Of a stretch of 11,729 bases of DNA, positions 11,692-11,729 are shown one piece after another. The translations under genes were made by a program, and so were the position numbers. Where the stretch lies: positions 1 through 11,729 of the forward strand of contig CAZMCC010000109.1 in assembly GCA_964564695.1 (NCBI GenBank), written 5' to 3'. The notes below the pieces were generated by a model. That model was not told the DNA's origin and made no database searches. It saw nothing but the letters and a program-made list of their open reading frames with translations. Position 1 is the first letter of the stretch; every line of letters begins with the position of its first letter. The DNA is from CAZMCC01 sp964564695 (lineage in GTDB: Bacteria; Planctomycetota; Phycisphaerae; Phycisphaerales; UBA1924).

Positions 11692-11710
11692 AAATATGTC
11701 TGACACATTT
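11692..11710. promoter_or_regulatory. AT-rich imperfect palindrome upstream of the zinc-ribbon membrane gene
   Basis: AAATATGTC-T-GACACATTT: 9-bp arms around one base with a single mismatched pair. It is much more AT-rich than the surroundings and lies 26 nt before the ATG at 11665, a fitting operator or promoter position. CATATT on the minus strand inside it is a possible -10. Confidence 0.4.
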
Positions 11711-11729
11711 CTGGCGCGAGGGCGCAGCG

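Noticed and set aside
1..11729. CRISPR array, tRNA, rRNA or insertion sequence
   Set aside because: No regularly spaced repeats with spacers, no cloverleaf or CCA-ended tRNA-like segment, no rRNA stretches and no transposase motifs were seen by eye on either strand.

Overview
The window looks like chromosomal DNA from a very GC-rich bacterium, most likely a planctomycete of the Phycisphaerae type. This is inferred from strongly G/C-ending codons, two membrane proteins carrying a CxxC-G-Y-[D/N]-L ... CPEC ribbon, a high share of small uncharacterised membrane proteins and a solitary pheT. No rRNA, tRNA, CRISPR array, transposase or phage gene was recognised. The taxonomy rests on style, not on a marker gene.

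Layout. A minus-strand block covers about 1-3530: a small hypothetical gene (20-247), an SDR oxidoreductase (508-1278), a TetR-family repressor just upstream of it (1387-1998), and a Glu/Leu/Phe/Val dehydrogenase (2172-3530) with its own intrinsic terminator. A degenerate receiver-like protein (3734-4111, +) then converges on a small lipoprotein (4130-4636, -). Next come a four-helix membrane protein (4893-5354, +) and a large membrane-anchored protein with a C-terminal zinc ribbon (5365-6681, -). The plus strand then carries pheT (6878-9100), a 72-residue membrane protein (9486-9704), a Gdx/SugE-type guanidinium exporter (9833-10210) and a conserved four-helix membrane protein (10299-10886). 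The last of these shares a CTAG stop with a convergent zinc-ribbon membrane protein (10883-11665, -).

The clearest functional unit is tetR-SDR. The tetR promoter is legible (TTGACC, 17-nt spacer, TACGGT, 5 nt to ATG). It is overlapped by a palindrome whose 10-bp core recurs in front of the SDR gene, so tetR probably represses itself and the SDR. The repressor has a cysteine at about the NemR sensor position, so an electrophile or oxidant signal is possible. The other genes are mostly single-gene housekeeping or unknown units.

The most unusual material is non-coding. (1) Four hairpins have different stems but the same 8-nt loop, xCARAGCy; two also share a long purine-rich flank. (2) Heptanucleotide tandem repeats occur in six places, each with its own unit; one runs through the 3' end of the gdx gene and two fit G-quadruplex rules. 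(3) Overlapping, mutually exclusive inverted repeats at 301-365 resemble an attenuator. (4) Starts fall into two groups: those with a Shine-Dalgarno sequence, and those with a TAC-type -10 box 5-7 nt before the ATG, as in leaderless transcription. No clearly new multi-gene system was found.
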